Below, in pieces: positions 39,180 to 51,826 of a DNA stretch of 64,000 bases. The stretch is taken from contig OZ025212.1 in assembly GCA_964019055.1 (NCBI GenBank), positions 2,200,657 through 2,264,656 of the forward strand. Direction: 5' to 3'. The position numbers and the translations under genes were made by a program. Source of the DNA: Anthopleura xanthogrammica (lineage: Eukaryota > Cnidaria > Anthozoa > Actiniaria > Actiniidae). The notes below the pieces were generated by a model that searched no databases, was not told the origin of the DNA, and saw only the letters and a program-made list of their open reading frames with translations. Each line of letters begins with the position of its first letter. The stretch's first letter is position 1.

Positions 39180-40905
39180 ATGCTCATGGAGGCGGAACGA
39201 CTTAAAAGAGGCGGAAGAAGCAAACAACTTTGACATAACCATCTTCAGTTGACTACCAGTTTACTGCACAATCTGTGTTCGCGGTCAGGAATTGTGTCAG
39301 AAATTTACAAATTATAGCACTCTCAAAAGAAACTAGGCCATATACTCTGTATATTGGACAAGACTGTAATCTTACTTGATATAATCAGTGTTTTACTGCA
39401 TGGTTTTCTACACTAACAAAATATTTGTATTATAGTCTCTTTCGATATATCTTGGGAATAATTGATTGACCATTGGTTCATGGATTGCTCCATTTTTGCA
39501 CGTCCCTTATAATTAAGCATCAACATTTTTGAAGACAGAGAAAAGTCGTCGTGCGTGAGTTTCACAATTTTAAACGGAAACTTAGGCTGTAAGATGACTT
39601 TTGTAGTTTGTAATTCACTTCCGAATATATACTCAAATTTTATCGAACTCCGAAACCACCTCTGCATGACTTAGTTAGCAACAGGGTACAACTGACTCAG
39701 TCACAGATCGAACTGGAATATACTAAGAAGTGACTGATCATGAGGTTTCACCTTTTTTGATTTTGGTTTCGTTTTCTTTTATTTTATCGGTGGTTTGGGC
39801 TGAGATACTAGGCGTTGAAAGCAACAGAAAATACAGCACAACTTTTCGCCAACGTATTGGAAGTTTCCACATGATTAGTATTCTTATTATTACAGTGTTT
39901 GAACTCTATAAACTTTACTATATATTTACAATACTTTTATGTATTAGTTTTAGTTCTAGTTAATGCTTAGATTTTCACGCTCATGAAATATCATAATCAC
40001 AGGGGCGGATCCAAGGGTGGTGAGGGAGGTGACTATTCACCCCCTCCCCTCCCCTCCCCTCCCATAACTGAAAACATTTATCCGGATAAACTTAATTCAC
40101 TCGGTTTACCTGAAGCTCTCAAAATAATTCCCGTCAATTCAAGACCCCATTTTTCACCATTTTCCCCGCAGTTAATGGGATTCCTGTGGTATTGGCGCGA
40201 GTTACGTTGTAACGGCCACCCCCTTTTAAAAAATCTTGGATCCCCCTGAATTATCATTAGCCAATCATAGTTTATGAATACCTTATATTAGATCTTTGAT
40301 TGACAACTGTCTTTAAGCTATCATAAATATTTGTTCTATTATCTCAGCTGATTTAACACCAATAAAAAAGCACTTTAAATACCAACTTCTCCGTAGCAAT
40401 TCCCAACTTTAGTCTACTATTATTTCTATATTCGAGATAATTTATTTATCATTATGTAGTTCGTTTGCTCGGCAACTCGGTCCTATCGAAGCATCTGTCA
40501 TTCAGAAAGATTATGCATACAAATGAGTTCATAGGGGGGACACTGAGGATGTCAAAACAATCATTGAATAAAACGACTTTGTACACCTCTTAAAAAAAGT
40601 TTGAAAAGTAGAAAACTAAACAAAGTCATTACCGTTAACTCTGTTTACGATTTCAAATCTTTGATTTTTACTACTTACGACTAAGTTTTAGGCTAACCTC
40701 GTCCCCAGGCTACCCCGTCCGCCAGGCGTCCGCCATTATTTTGGATTTGGGAGAGCTAGCTTACATTGAGTACCCTGGGACGATGGTAGTTTTAGGCCTT
40801 TTTACGCCTACGGTTATCCCCATTATTGACCCTCTCACAACCTGACGTTATTGGTAATAAATAATAAGTCAACGTCTTTAGCTAATTACAGGGGCGTCCA
40901 TCGTG
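39180..40905. repeat. Gene 4 3' flank, duplicated after gene 5
   Basis: Near-identical to 50,169-51,826, starting directly at the stop codon, with a few small indels. It includes the C-rich CCCCTCCCCTCCCCTCCC run at 40,040-40,063. Part of it should be 3' UTR. No second gene recognised. Confidence 0.88.
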
Positions 40906-41726
40906 TTTGCTATTTTTTGGTTGGCCGTTTTTTTGGTGCCGCCCTCGATGTCTGGAAGTATGGTCCTGCATGGTTAATCGATCGAAGACTGAAGACAAAT
41001 TAGTATAGTACACTCGACAAAACTTCTCGATTCTGATTGGTCGAGGGGAGTAATTAATTGTACTCCGTAGGAGTACCTATTAAGTTGCCATATTCAAAAC
41101 CACATCTACAATATATAGAAAACAGCTAACAATAGTTTTAGAGCAAAATTATTTCCGTTCAGCAAAAAAAAAAAAAAAAAACAGCGAGAAGGAAGCTCGT
41201 TTTTTGTTTAAAAATCAAATCTTACCGGCAAACTGTCGAGTAGTTGTAGAGAGACGAATTCAGCATAATAATAATAATAATAATAATAATAAAATAAAAC
41301 ATTTTCATTTGTTCAATTTTTAAATATTTTGATGCTGTAGAGTGGCAATGATTTTAAGATATGACAATCTTGCGTTAGACGTCACTTTTTAACGATAATT
41401 CTAGAAAATACATAAACATTACGCCTGCAGTTTAAAGGACTTTATTAGGACTTTATGATCGTGTTCAATAGACCATTTTGAAATTCGTCAAACACCGCTG
41501 TGTTCCTTGTAGACTAGTGACTATATATAGATTCATTTACGATTTTGTGTAAAATATTCATGTGTCAGTGTTCAAACGAAGGTCCGTTTAATTTCAAAGG
41601 CAGGGTTTGTATTGTTGAAGTGTTGCATTCTTTTCTTTACCGTTGGTACTTGTAAATGTTTTGACATTAAAATGAAGCTAATGAGGTATTTGACGAATAC
41701 TCACAGCTTGATTCACCGAGCAATGA
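40906..41726. other. Intergenic before gene 5: repeat fragments
   Basis: 41,000-41,100 resembles, in inverse orientation, 29,455-29,530 (CTCGATTCTGATTGGTCGAG word). A poly(A) run is near 41,164 and an (AAT)n run near 41,266-41,292. No gene recognised. Confidence 0.45.
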
Positions 41727-41842
41727 AAAGACATTCATTAATGGCTGTTTTTGTTAAGGTTAGGGATTAAAATAGGGATATTACAGTTCAAAGACATCTT
41801 CAGTTGTAGTTGTCGCTCCTCACGGAACGCGCTTCTGAGACC
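41727..41842 (+). promoter_or_regulatory. Conserved 5' block of gene 5
   Basis: A family leader with ACATTCATTAATGGCTG, a diverged middle (GGGATATTACAGTTCAAAG) and the conserved GCTCCTCACGGAACGCGCTT directly before the ATG. Confidence 0.42.
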
Positions 41843-44800
41843 ATGTCTTGGCGGATGAGATATTCGTGGGTTTTCTGGTTGTTTTATCAAGTTCTTCATC
41901 AATCACTGCTCGGTAAGTTTTTAGTTTGAAACTTGTTTGAAAGGTCGTTTGGAAATGTTTGTTTTTAGAACCAAGTCAGGCTTAAGCCCAGTAAGCCATG
42001 CAAATAGAAACGATGAAGTCCACGATAAACTGTAGCTAGCCGATTAGCCATATCGTTGAATAAAGTTGTTTCCGATAATATCGAATTTATATGTTTGTAT
42101 ACACCTATTTCAAAAAGTTTGTCGCAGCTGAAAGCAATAAGCAAGAAGCAACCACACAAGACGACTAAGAACATCTGTATTTTACGCCTTATTCATCATT
42201 TTAGATGCGATTATTTTAGTCGTTTTGTAATGGTAGGCTGCAACTGTTTCGATTCTTTAACTGTTGTCCCGAATCTCCAGCTAATTAAGGCATTGTTTGC
42301 AGGTGGTCTTGGTTTGCTGCTGTCGCTTGTTGCTTTCGGCTGCGACAACCTTTATTTTAAATAGATGTATATTAATATTTTGTCATTCACTTTAGCTAAG
42401 TTTGCACGATTGCAATTATTAGAGAAAAATTATTAGAGAAAACTCTACAATTATGAAAACTTCTTACCGTTTGTACAGTTTTGGAGTTTAAGAGCTGGTC
42501 TCTGTAAGAATCAAGCAAAGTTGGAAATGAAAAATGTTGGCCGACTTTGTTGAAACTTTGTGTGCAGGTAGGCCACCCAGAGGGGTGCACAAAAACACCT
42601 AGTGTTGGGGTCCTCAAATACATTGTTCCAATGGAAACGACCATGGCTCTTTTCAGTCCTAGTACCCAAAAGTCCACCCTAAGCACCCTCGAAAATAGTG
42701 AAAATTCATAAGGCTGGTTTTCAGGCGCATTTAAAGCAATCAAATTCAAATTTCCTGAAATTGTAAACCAACTTTGAACTTTTGAAAAATGCAAAAGACG
42801 ACATTGAATTTTCGTCAACGATAACCTCAAAAATTTAATACATAGTCAAGAGCCACGTTGGCCATTTTCATAAAAAGTAAAAACATGGAAAACTATTCGG
42901 CTCATATCTCCCAAAGTAGCGCCTACTGAGAAGCCTACTCTTTGTCACAGTTTCTAGAAACATTGATCTCTTGGATCGTGGAAAAAAGTCTGCGGGCTGT
43001 CTTTTAGTTTTACTCTTGGGCTTCGTATTATTTGGGCCAACATTTTTCATTTCCAACTTTGCTTGATTCTTACAGAGACCAGCTCTTAATTTCAGAAAAA
43101 GATAACGCTTCTTTCGCTTCGTCCTGAAAAATGCTGATAAATTATTCAGGTTCGCAAAATCCCCTAACTTGCGGCATCGGTTTTTGCAGCTGTTTGCTAA
43201 GCTAGAATGTAGGTTTATCAGTACTCAGATCAAAAACAAAATGACCTCGCATATCCTAAGTTTCATTTCTAAACTATACAAATCTGATCCCAAGTCAAAG
43301 GTGAGAGGATCATGATTAACTGGCTATACATCTATTATTCTTTTAGTGAATGCGGATACTTGTAACAAAGATATGGTTTTTAAAGTGACTCTAGAAGGCA
43401 AGACGCTGTCCAATCATGTCTTTAAAACCGTACGAGCCACGAACGATGCGCACTGCCAGTCAAAGTGTTTCTTGGATGATTGCTGTATCTCGTACAGCTT
43501 TGGCACAAGTGCGAGTGGAGAGAAATACATGTGTGAGCTGAGTGACTCGGATCACTTCATGCATCCTGAAGATCTAGTGGACAGACCTGGTGTCATCTAC
43601 AGAAGTGCTCAGGTAAGAGAGTATGGTTTGTTTAATCTAGGGTTCGTGCTTCATCTCCAAAACATAATTCGAGGACTTTTTAAGGACTCAGTTTTAAGGA
43701 CTTTTCAAGGTCCAAAATGACGATTGTCAAGGACCAATATTGTTTGGGAAATTTTTCTTAACAGTTAATAAAAACAGCTTAGTCAGGGTATTTTACTTTT
43801 AACATCGACGTAAAATGATGGAAAGTAGCATAAACAATCTTAATGACAAAGTTAATGACAATCGATCCGAAATAACAATTAGATTGTGAACAAAAATTAT
43901 GTTACAGATGATCATAATAAACTAGGTATAATATCCAAGGGCTTTTCCAGGAATATTCAACAACTTTTCTATTTTCCAGGGCTTTTCAAGTGCTCTTAAA
44001 AATGAGTTTTGAATTCCAGGTCTTTTCAAGGATTTCAAGGAGTAGCACGAACCCTGTTAAACATTGCACCCAACCGTGATGACAGCAATAACGTCCCATG
44101 ACAACCAGGAATTCTCTTCATTGTAGATTTGTTGTTGTTTTTTCCATGTAGAACACCTGCAACTGTCCTAAAAACTCGACATGCAGATATAACTTTGTTG
44201 ACAACACGCATCGCTGTGAATGCAAACCTGGATTTACTGGAGATCAATGCCAAACGAGTGAGTAAACTGCACCTGCATCTTATATCATCGAATAGAATAT
44301 TTACTTGGTATTATTAGTGTCTACGTACAGTTGCGTAATAAAATGCATGTCTCTGTGAAAGGAATGTTTGAATCCCTTTCTCATAAGCCGGAAGTTGTTT
44401 TCAAATTATATCAAACCAGTAAATACATTAAATTTAATAGATTATTACAAATATATTAATGACAAATATATCTTTAATCAGATATCGATGAGTGTGCTTC
44501 CAATCCTTGTCAAAATGGAGGATCATGTCAAGACCGAGTCAACTCATACACCTGTACATGTGCTGCAGGATTTACTGGGATCAACTGCAAGGAAGGTGAG
44601 CAATTTTTTTTCACGAACGTTTTATCATTATCCATACATCCCTCATAATATTTTCTTCTAGACATTGATGAGTGTGCTACCAATCCGTGTCAAAATGGAG
44701 GATCATGTCTTGACCAATTCAACTCATACACCTGTACATGTGCTGCAGGATTTACTGGGGTCAACTGCCAGACGAGTGAGAACCAGTAAATGTCTACATA

Positions 44801-47800
44801 AATAAATTGGTACAAATATATTTATGACAAATATATCTTTAAACAGATATCGATGAGTGTGCTTCCCATCCTTGTCAAAATGGAGGATCATGTCAAGACC
44901 GAGTCAACTCATACACCTGTACATGTGCTGCAGGATTTACTGGGATCAACTGCAAGGAAGGTGAGCAATTTTTTTTCACGAACGTTTTATCATTATCCAT
45001 ACATCCCTCATAATATTTTCTTCTAGACATTGATGAGTGTGCTACCAATCCGTGTCAAAATGGAGGATCATGTCTTGACCAATTCAACTCATACACCTGT
45101 ACATGTGCTGCAGGATTTACTGGGGTCAACTGCCAGACGAGTGAGAACCAGTAAATGTCTACATAAATAAATTGGTACAAATATATTTATGACAAATATA
45201 TCTTTAAACAGATATCGATGAGTGTGCTTCCCATCCTTGTCAAAATGGAGGATCATGTCAAGACCGAGTCAACTCATACACCTGTACATGTGCTGCAGGA
45301 TTTACTGGGATCAACTGCAAGGAAGGTGAGCAATTTTTTTTCACGAACGTTTTATCATTATCCATACATCCCTCATAATATTTTCTTCTAGACATTGATG
45401 AGCGTGCTTCCAATCCTTGTCAAAATGGAGGATCATGTCTTGACCAATTCAACTCATACACCTGTACATGTGCTGCAGGATTTACTGGGGTCAACTGCCA
45501 GACAAGTATTTAATTTTAGCAATCATAATTTTGTTGTTGCCTGGTTTGTTTGGAATCATCATTCGAAAATTGGACTGACGGAAGCCAAGTCACCAGGTGT
45601 TTTGAGTCCCATGGTTTTGAAAATGAACCATTCGCTCAATTCTGTTGAACAAATAATACAGAAAGCTAAAATCCCCTCTCAGCTGATTTCAAGTCAGAGC
45701 AAGAGTAACACACAGCCCAAAATGAAGTTAGTCGCCTTGGGTTTTGTAGAGGGTGAAAAACCTGGAATCCAGCCCGTAGTAAAAACCTCTATTGAACACT
45801 GGAGTTCCTCACTGATTTGTTATATTGGGTCAAGACTCTGAATATTGAACCCCTGACCCTAGAGGTTTGAGGTTTGAGGCGCATTAAGCATTAAGCATTA
45901 AGCATTAAGCATTAAGCATTAAGCATTAAGCATTAAGCATTAAGCATTAAGCATTAAGCATTAAGCATTAAGCATTAAGCATTAAGCATTAAGCATTAAG
46001 CATTAAGCATTAAGCATTAAGCATTAAGCATTAAGCATTAAGCATTAAGCATTAAGCATTAAGCATTAAGCATTAAGCATTAAGCATTAAGCATTAAGCA
46101 TTAAGCATTAAGCATTAAGCATTAAGCATTAAGCATTAAGCATTAAGCATTAAGCATTAAGCATTAAGCATTAAGCATTAAGCATTAAGCATTAAGCATT
46201 AAGCATTAAGCATTAAGCATTAAGCATTAAGCATTAAGCATTAAGCATTAAGCATTAAGCATTAAGCATTAAGCATTAAGCATTAAGCATTAAGCATTAA
46301 GCATTAAGCATTAAGCATTAAGCATTAAGCATTAAGCATTAAGCATTAAGCATTAAGCATTAAGCATTAAGCATTAAGCATTAAGCATTAAGCATTAAGC
46401 ATTAAGCATTAAGCATTAAGCATTAAGCATTAAGCATTAAGCATTAAGCATTAAGCATTAAGCATTAAGCATTAAGCATTAAGCATTAAGCATTAAGCAT
46501 TAAGCATTAAGCATTAAGCATTAAGCATTAAGCATTAAGCATTAAGCATTAAGCATTAAGCATTAAGCATTAAGCATTAAGCATTAAGCATTAAGCATTA
46601 AGCATTAAGCATTAAGCATTAAGCATTAAGCATTAAGCATTAAGCATTAAGCATTAAGCATTAAGCATTAAGCATTAAGCATTAAGCATTAAGCATTAAG
46701 CATTAAGCATTAAGCATTAAGCATTAAGCATTAAGCATTAAGCATTAAGCATTAAGCATTAAGCATTAAGCATTAAGCATTAAGCATTAAGCATTAAGCA
46801 TTAAGCATTAAGCATTAAGCATTAAGCATTAAGCATTAAGCATTAAGCATTAAGCATTAAGCATTAAGCATTAAGCATTAAGCATTAAGCATTAAGCATT
46901 AAGCATTAAGCATTAAGCATTAAGCATTAAGCATTAAGCATTAAGCATTAAGCATTAAGCATTAAGCATTAAGCATTAAGCATTAAGCATTAAGCATTAA
47001 GCATTAAGCATTAAGCATTAAGCATTAAGCATTAAGCATTAAGCATTAAGCATTAAGCATTAAGCATTAAGCATTAAGCATTAAGCATTAAGCATTAAGC
47101 ATTAAGCATTAAGCATTAAGCATTAAGCATTAAGCATTAAGCATTAAGCATTAAGCATTAAGCATTAAGCATTAAGCATTAAGCATTAAGCATTAAGCAT
47201 TAAGCATTAAGCATTAAGCATTAAGCATTAAGCATTAAGCATTAAGCATTAAGCATTAAGCATTAAGCATTAAGCATTAAGCATTAAGCATTAAGCATTA
47301 AGCATTAAGCATTAAGCATTAAGCATTAAGCATTAAGCATTAAGCATTAAGCATTAAGCATTAAGCATTAAGCATTAAGCATTAAGCATTAAGCATTAAG
47401 CATTAAGCATTAAGCATTAAGCATTAAGCATTAAGCATTAAGCATTAAGCATTAAGCATTAAGCATTAAGCATTAAGCATTAAGCATTAAGCATTAAGCA
47501 TTAAGCATTAAGCATTAAGCATTAAGCATTAAGCATTAAGCATTAAGCATTAAGCATTAAGCATTAAGCATTAAGCATTAAGCATTAAGCATTAAGCATT
47601 AAGCATTAAGCATTAAGCATTAAGCATTAAGCATTAAGCATTAAGCATTAAGCATTAAGCATTAAGCATTAAGCATTAAGCATTAAGCATTAAGCATTAA
47701 GCATTAAGCATTAAGCATTAAGCATTAAGCATTAAGCATTAAGCATTAAGCATTAAGCATTAAGCATTAAGCATTAAGCATTAAGCATTAAGCATTAAGC

Positions 47801-50168
47801 ATTAAGCATTAAGCATTAAGCATTAAGCATTAAGCATTAAGCATTAAGCATTAAGCATTAAGCATTAAGCATTAAGCATTAAGCATTAAGCATTAAGCAT
47901 TAAGCATTAAGCATTAAGCATTAAGCATTAAGCATTAAGCATTAAGCATTAAGCGGTTCTCGGCGACTGCCTGCAATGCAAATCTTAATGAAATGTACTT
48001 TCCTTTTATTATCAGACATTGATGACTGTGCTGGATTTCCATGTATGCATGGAGGCGTTTGCCATGACTACATCAATTCATACAACTGTATTTGTATTGT
48101 TGGATACGAAGGTCCAAACTGTGAGACAAGTAAGAATATCATTCAAATCTTTAAAAAAAACTTGTCATCGCAAAATAATCATCACCGCAAAGTACAGCAA
48201 TGGCGCAGCTCATCAGGTTCGAAGTGAAAGCATGTGCAGGCGCCTCTGGCAGCCGCGCGCTATACAGTCCATGTATGAAGAATGGGTGCTCATTTGCCTC
48301 GTATTATCTATCACTCTAAATTGTGTCCCCAACACTGGAATACGTAAACTTTCCACCTTGCAACAGTTCATGCGTAATTCGTGTTTTTTCAGTAGCCCAT
48401 TTCCGAGATATGCTTCGCTTATCACGCATAAAGGTTTCAGTACGAGGCTATGTCCTGAATTAAATTCATCCTTTTCTCCTGTCACGAATCACTGAGCATT
48501 AAGCACGGAGCCTCACATTGAAAGTTTTGTGCGTGACAAACGAAGCATATCTTGGAAGTGGGCTATTGTTGATAGTCTACGCCTGTGATATCGATATCGT
48601 GCACCATGCTGAGCTCAAGGGTTCTCCAGTATATTAATGCATTATAAGGCTATGTCATCTCAAAGTTCAATAATATATTTATCCATCGCTGATCACAGTG
48701 TCAAAGTATAGTACTTCAATTCTACAGATTTACGATTCTTAATAATTGATAAGATAAGTGTAAAACACAATTGTGTCTCTTATGCTCTGTCTATTATTAC
48801 TTTTTCGTACAGATATCGATGAGTGTGCTTCCAATCCTTGTCAAAATGGAGGAATATGTCTAGACGAAGTCAACTCATACATCTGTACATGTGCTGCAGG
48901 ATTTACTGGGGTCAACTGCCAGACAAGTGAGAACCAGTTAATATTGAAATCAATAGATTACAATTATATTAATGACAAATATATCTTTAATCAGATATTG
49001 ATGAGTGTGCTTCCAATCCTTGTCAAAATGGAGGAATATGTCAAGACCGAGTCAACTCATACACCTGTACATGTGCTGCAGGATTTACTGGGGACAACTG
49101 CCAGACAGGTGAGAACCAGTTAATATTAATATAAGTAGATTATTACAAATACATTAATGACAACTATATCTTTAATCAGATATCGATGAGTGTGTATCCA
49201 ATCCTTGTCAAAATGGAGGATCATGTCATAGCAGATCTACCCTCTTAGCAGATCTACCTTCTTAGCAGACCTACCCTCTTAGCAGATCTACCCTCTTAGC
49301 AGATCTACCCTCTTAGCAGATCTACCCTCTTAGCAGATCTACCATCTTAGCAGATCTACCCTCTTACCAGATCTTAGTGATTAGCAGATCTTAGTGATTA
49401 GCAGATCTTAGTGAGTAGCAGATCTTAGTGAGTAGCAGATCTTAGTGAGTAGCATGGACTAGTGGCCTGGCCTAAACGACTAGGGTCGGTAGGGACGGTA
49501 GGCTGTAATTTAATTCAATTAATAATCTCGAGTGATCAACTAAAGCTTTCATATATCATACGTATGATCATCATACCATATATTAACTTTAAACTTACCA
49601 GTAGACAACAACAACGATGATGATTACTAAAACAACGATTATTACTCGCAAGCTCATTTTCATGTAAAACATTGCTTATGTGAAATTTTTCTAATGTATT
49701 GTAGGATGGTTCAGAGTCGGTAGTGCAGTGTGTATTGGTGCCAAAAACAATCAGTTCGGAAGGTTTACTATTCCAGATGCCTGTTATGTCTTGAACTTCA
49801 AACTTGTTTATGTGTCTGGAGGTGGAATATCATGGCGATCTGGAGAGTGCAAAGCATACTGGGGAAATACCTTTCAAAGCAGAAGCAAATATCTTGATAT
49901 GCACATAACGGATACCAGCGACAACAGAATCAGTCCACCACCTGGCTTCCCACTGTTATACAAGAGAGAGGGTTATCTAACATACGAGTTACCAGGTGTG
50001 ACCAACATGGACCGAGAATTTACCCTCCCTGAGTTGTCACCTTCCCTAGTAGTAACAGCAGGCAAGGAGTTCAGGATATGGGTGGATCAAGATCTGAATG
50101 ATGTTAGTGAGAATAACAATGTTGGACAAACTTGTGCTGATGTTTGGATTAAGAAGCAGAATTTATAA
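41843..50168 (+). CDS. Gene 5: secreted PAN-EGF(1+9)-novel C-terminal domain protein, longest member
   Basis: Thirteen exons: 41843-41912, 43347-43612, 44152-44257, 44482-44595, 44662-44775, 44847-44960, 45027-45140, 45212-45325, 45392-45505, 48016-48129, 48813-48926, 48995-49108, 49705-50168. In frame for 643 residues. Six EGF exons form three copies of a 365-bp two-exon unit. A 2.07-kb heptamer satellite separates the sixth from the seventh, which is divergent ([16 protein letters not shown]). Exon 45392-45505 reads [10 protein letters not shown], so its first cysteine is replaced by Arg. A tenth EGF exon is truncated at about 49,227. Signal exon MSWR instead of MSWW. The C-terminal domain runs [18 protein letters not shown] to [12 protein letters not shown]. 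Splicing across the satellite intron is inferred from intact sites and phase. Confidence 0.8.
42488..43089. mobile_element. Foldback element with perfect 55-bp terminal inverted repeats, gene 5 intron 1
   Basis: 42488-42542 (TTAAGAGCTGGTCTCTGTAA...) is the exact reverse complement of 43035-43089. The 602-bp element has no transposase. Part of its interior is present in the opposite orientation in gene 6 intron 1 (53,907-54,108). The identical arms indicate recent activity. Confidence 0.8.
43638..44056. mobile_element. MITE with AGGGTTCGTGCT ends, gene 5 intron 2
   Basis: Ends AGGGTTCGTGCT and AGCACGAACCCTG. The interior has many AGGACTTTTCAAGG-type words. Also present at the same place in gene 6 (54,890-55,304), so it predates that duplication. 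The superfamily (hAT?) is not settled. Confidence 0.65.
44447..45505 (+). repeat. Triplicated 365-bp two-exon EGF unit in gene 5
   Basis: Exon starts recur at exactly 365 bp: 44482/44847/45212 and 44662/45027/45392. The introns are copied with the exons. Odd exons end INCKEG, even ones end VNCQT. Confidence 0.92.
45506..45880. other. Gene 5 intron between EGF 6 and the satellite
   Basis: An open frame runs on to about 45,841 in a frame other than the family one. No domain is recognised in it and it is treated as intron. Confidence 0.4.
45881..47954. repeat. 2.07-kb perfect heptamer satellite (ATTAAGC)n
   Basis: About 295 uninterrupted copies of ATTAAGC; I see no variant unit in the whole run. 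It lies inside an intron of gene 5 between EGF modules 6 and 7. A lone GCATTAAGC at 48,495-48,503 may be a remnant. The true copy number may differ from that assembled. Confidence 0.98.
48130..48812. other. Gene 5 intron between EGF 7 and EGF 8
   Basis: Unique-looking sequence with one stray satellite word. No exon or inverted repeat recognised. Confidence 0.35.
49180..49227 (+). pseudogene. Truncated tenth EGF exon in gene 5
   Basis: Normal acceptor and the first half of an EGF module ([16 protein letters not shown]). The sequence then runs directly into a 17-bp minisatellite, where the frame meets a stop. No donor. The exon must be skipped. Confidence 0.75.
49228..49455. repeat. 17-bp minisatellite of two unit types
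   Basis: First block: AGCAGATCTACCCTCTT repeated about eight times. Second block: AGCAGATCTTAGTGATT or ...GAGT repeated about five times. It begins inside the truncated EGF exon of gene 5. Confidence 0.92.
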
Positions 50169-51826
50169 ATGCTCATGGATGCGGAACGACTTAAAAGAGG
50201 CGGAAGAAGCAAACAACTTTGACATAACCATCTTCAGTTGACTACCAGTTTACTGCACAATCTGTGTTCGCGGTCAGGAATTGTGTCAGAAATTTACAAA
50301 TTATAGCACTCTCAAAAGAAACTAGGCCATATACTCTGTATATTGGACAAGACTGTAATCTTACTTGATATAATCAGTGTTTTACTGCATGGTTTTCTAC
50401 ACTAACAAAATATTTGTATTATAGTTTCTTTCGATATATCTTGGGAATAATTGATTGACCATTGGTTCATGGATTGCTCCATTTTTGCACGTCTCTTATA
50501 ATTAATCATCAACATTTTTGAAGACAGAGAAAAGTCATCGTGCGTGAGTAAACGGAAACTTAGGCTGTAAGATGACTTTTGTAGTTTGTAATTCACTTCC
50601 GAATATATACTCAAATTTTATCGAACCCCGAAACCACCTCTGCATGACTTAGTTAGCAACAGGATACAACTGACTCAGTCACAGATCGAACTGGAATATA
50701 CTAAGAAGTGACTGATCATGAGGTTTCACCTTTTTTGATTTTGGTTTCGTTTTCTTTTCTTTTATCGGTGGTTTGGGCTGAGATACTAGGCGTTGAAAGC
50801 AACAGAAAATACAGCACAACTTTTCGCCAACGTATTGGAAGTTTCCACATGATTAGTATTCTTATTATTACAGTGTTTGAACTCTATAAACTTTACTATA
50901 TATTTACGATACTTTTATGTATTAGCTTTAGTTCTTGTTAATGCTTAGATTTTCACGCTCATGAAATATCATAATCATAGGGGCGGATCCAAGGGTGGTG
51001 AGGGAGGTGACTATTCATCCCCTCCCCTCCCCTCCCCTCCCATAACTGAAAACATTTATCCGGATAAACTTAATTCACTCGGTTTACCTGAAGCTCTCAA
51101 AATAATTCCCGTCAATTCAAGACCCCATTTTTCACCATTTTCCCGCAGTTAATTGGATTCCTGTGGTATTGGCGCGAGTTACGTTGTAACGGCCACCCCC
51201 TTTTAAAAAATCTTGGATCCCCCTGAATTATCATTAGCCAATCATAGTTTATGAATACCTTATATTAGATCTTTGATTGACAACTGTCTTTAAGCTATCA
51301 TAAATATTTGTTCTATTATCTCAGCTGATTTAACACCAATAAAAAAGCACTTTAAATACCAACTTCTCCGTAGCAATTCCCAACTTTAGTCTACTATTAT
51401 TACTATATTCGAGATAATTTATTTATCATTATGTAGTTCGTTTGCTCGGCAACTCGGTCCTATCGAAGCATCTGTCATTCAGAAAGATTATGCATACAAA
51501 TGAGTTCATAGGGGGGACACTGAGGAAAAGTAGAAAAACTGAAAGAACGTCATTACCGTTAACTCTGTTTACGATTTCAAATCTTTGATTTTTACTACTT
51601 ACGACTAAGTTTTAGGCTAACCTCGTCCCCAGGCTACCCCAGCGTCCGCCATTATTTTGGATTTGGGAGAGCTAGCTTACATTGAGTACCCTGGGACGAT
51701 GGTATTTTTAGGCCTTTTTACGCCTACGGTTATCCCCATTATTGACCCTCTCACAACCTGACGTTATTGGTAATAAATAATAAGTCAACGTCTTTAGCTA
51801 ATTACAGGGGCGTCCATCGTGTTTGC
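50169..51826. repeat. Gene 5 3' flank, copy of the gene 4 3' flank
   Basis: Matches 39,180-40,905 from the stop codon to CGTCCATCGTGTTTGC, where homology switches abruptly to the gene 3 upstream sequence. Confidence 0.88.

Noticed and set aside
45395..45841. 148-codon frame overlapping the sixth EGF exon of gene 5
   Set aside because: It reads the EGF exon in the wrong frame and runs into intron; no domain is recognised.
45881..47954. Interstitial telomere
   Set aside because: The unit is ATTAAGC, not TTAGGG; it lies in an intron and shows no telomeric variant units.
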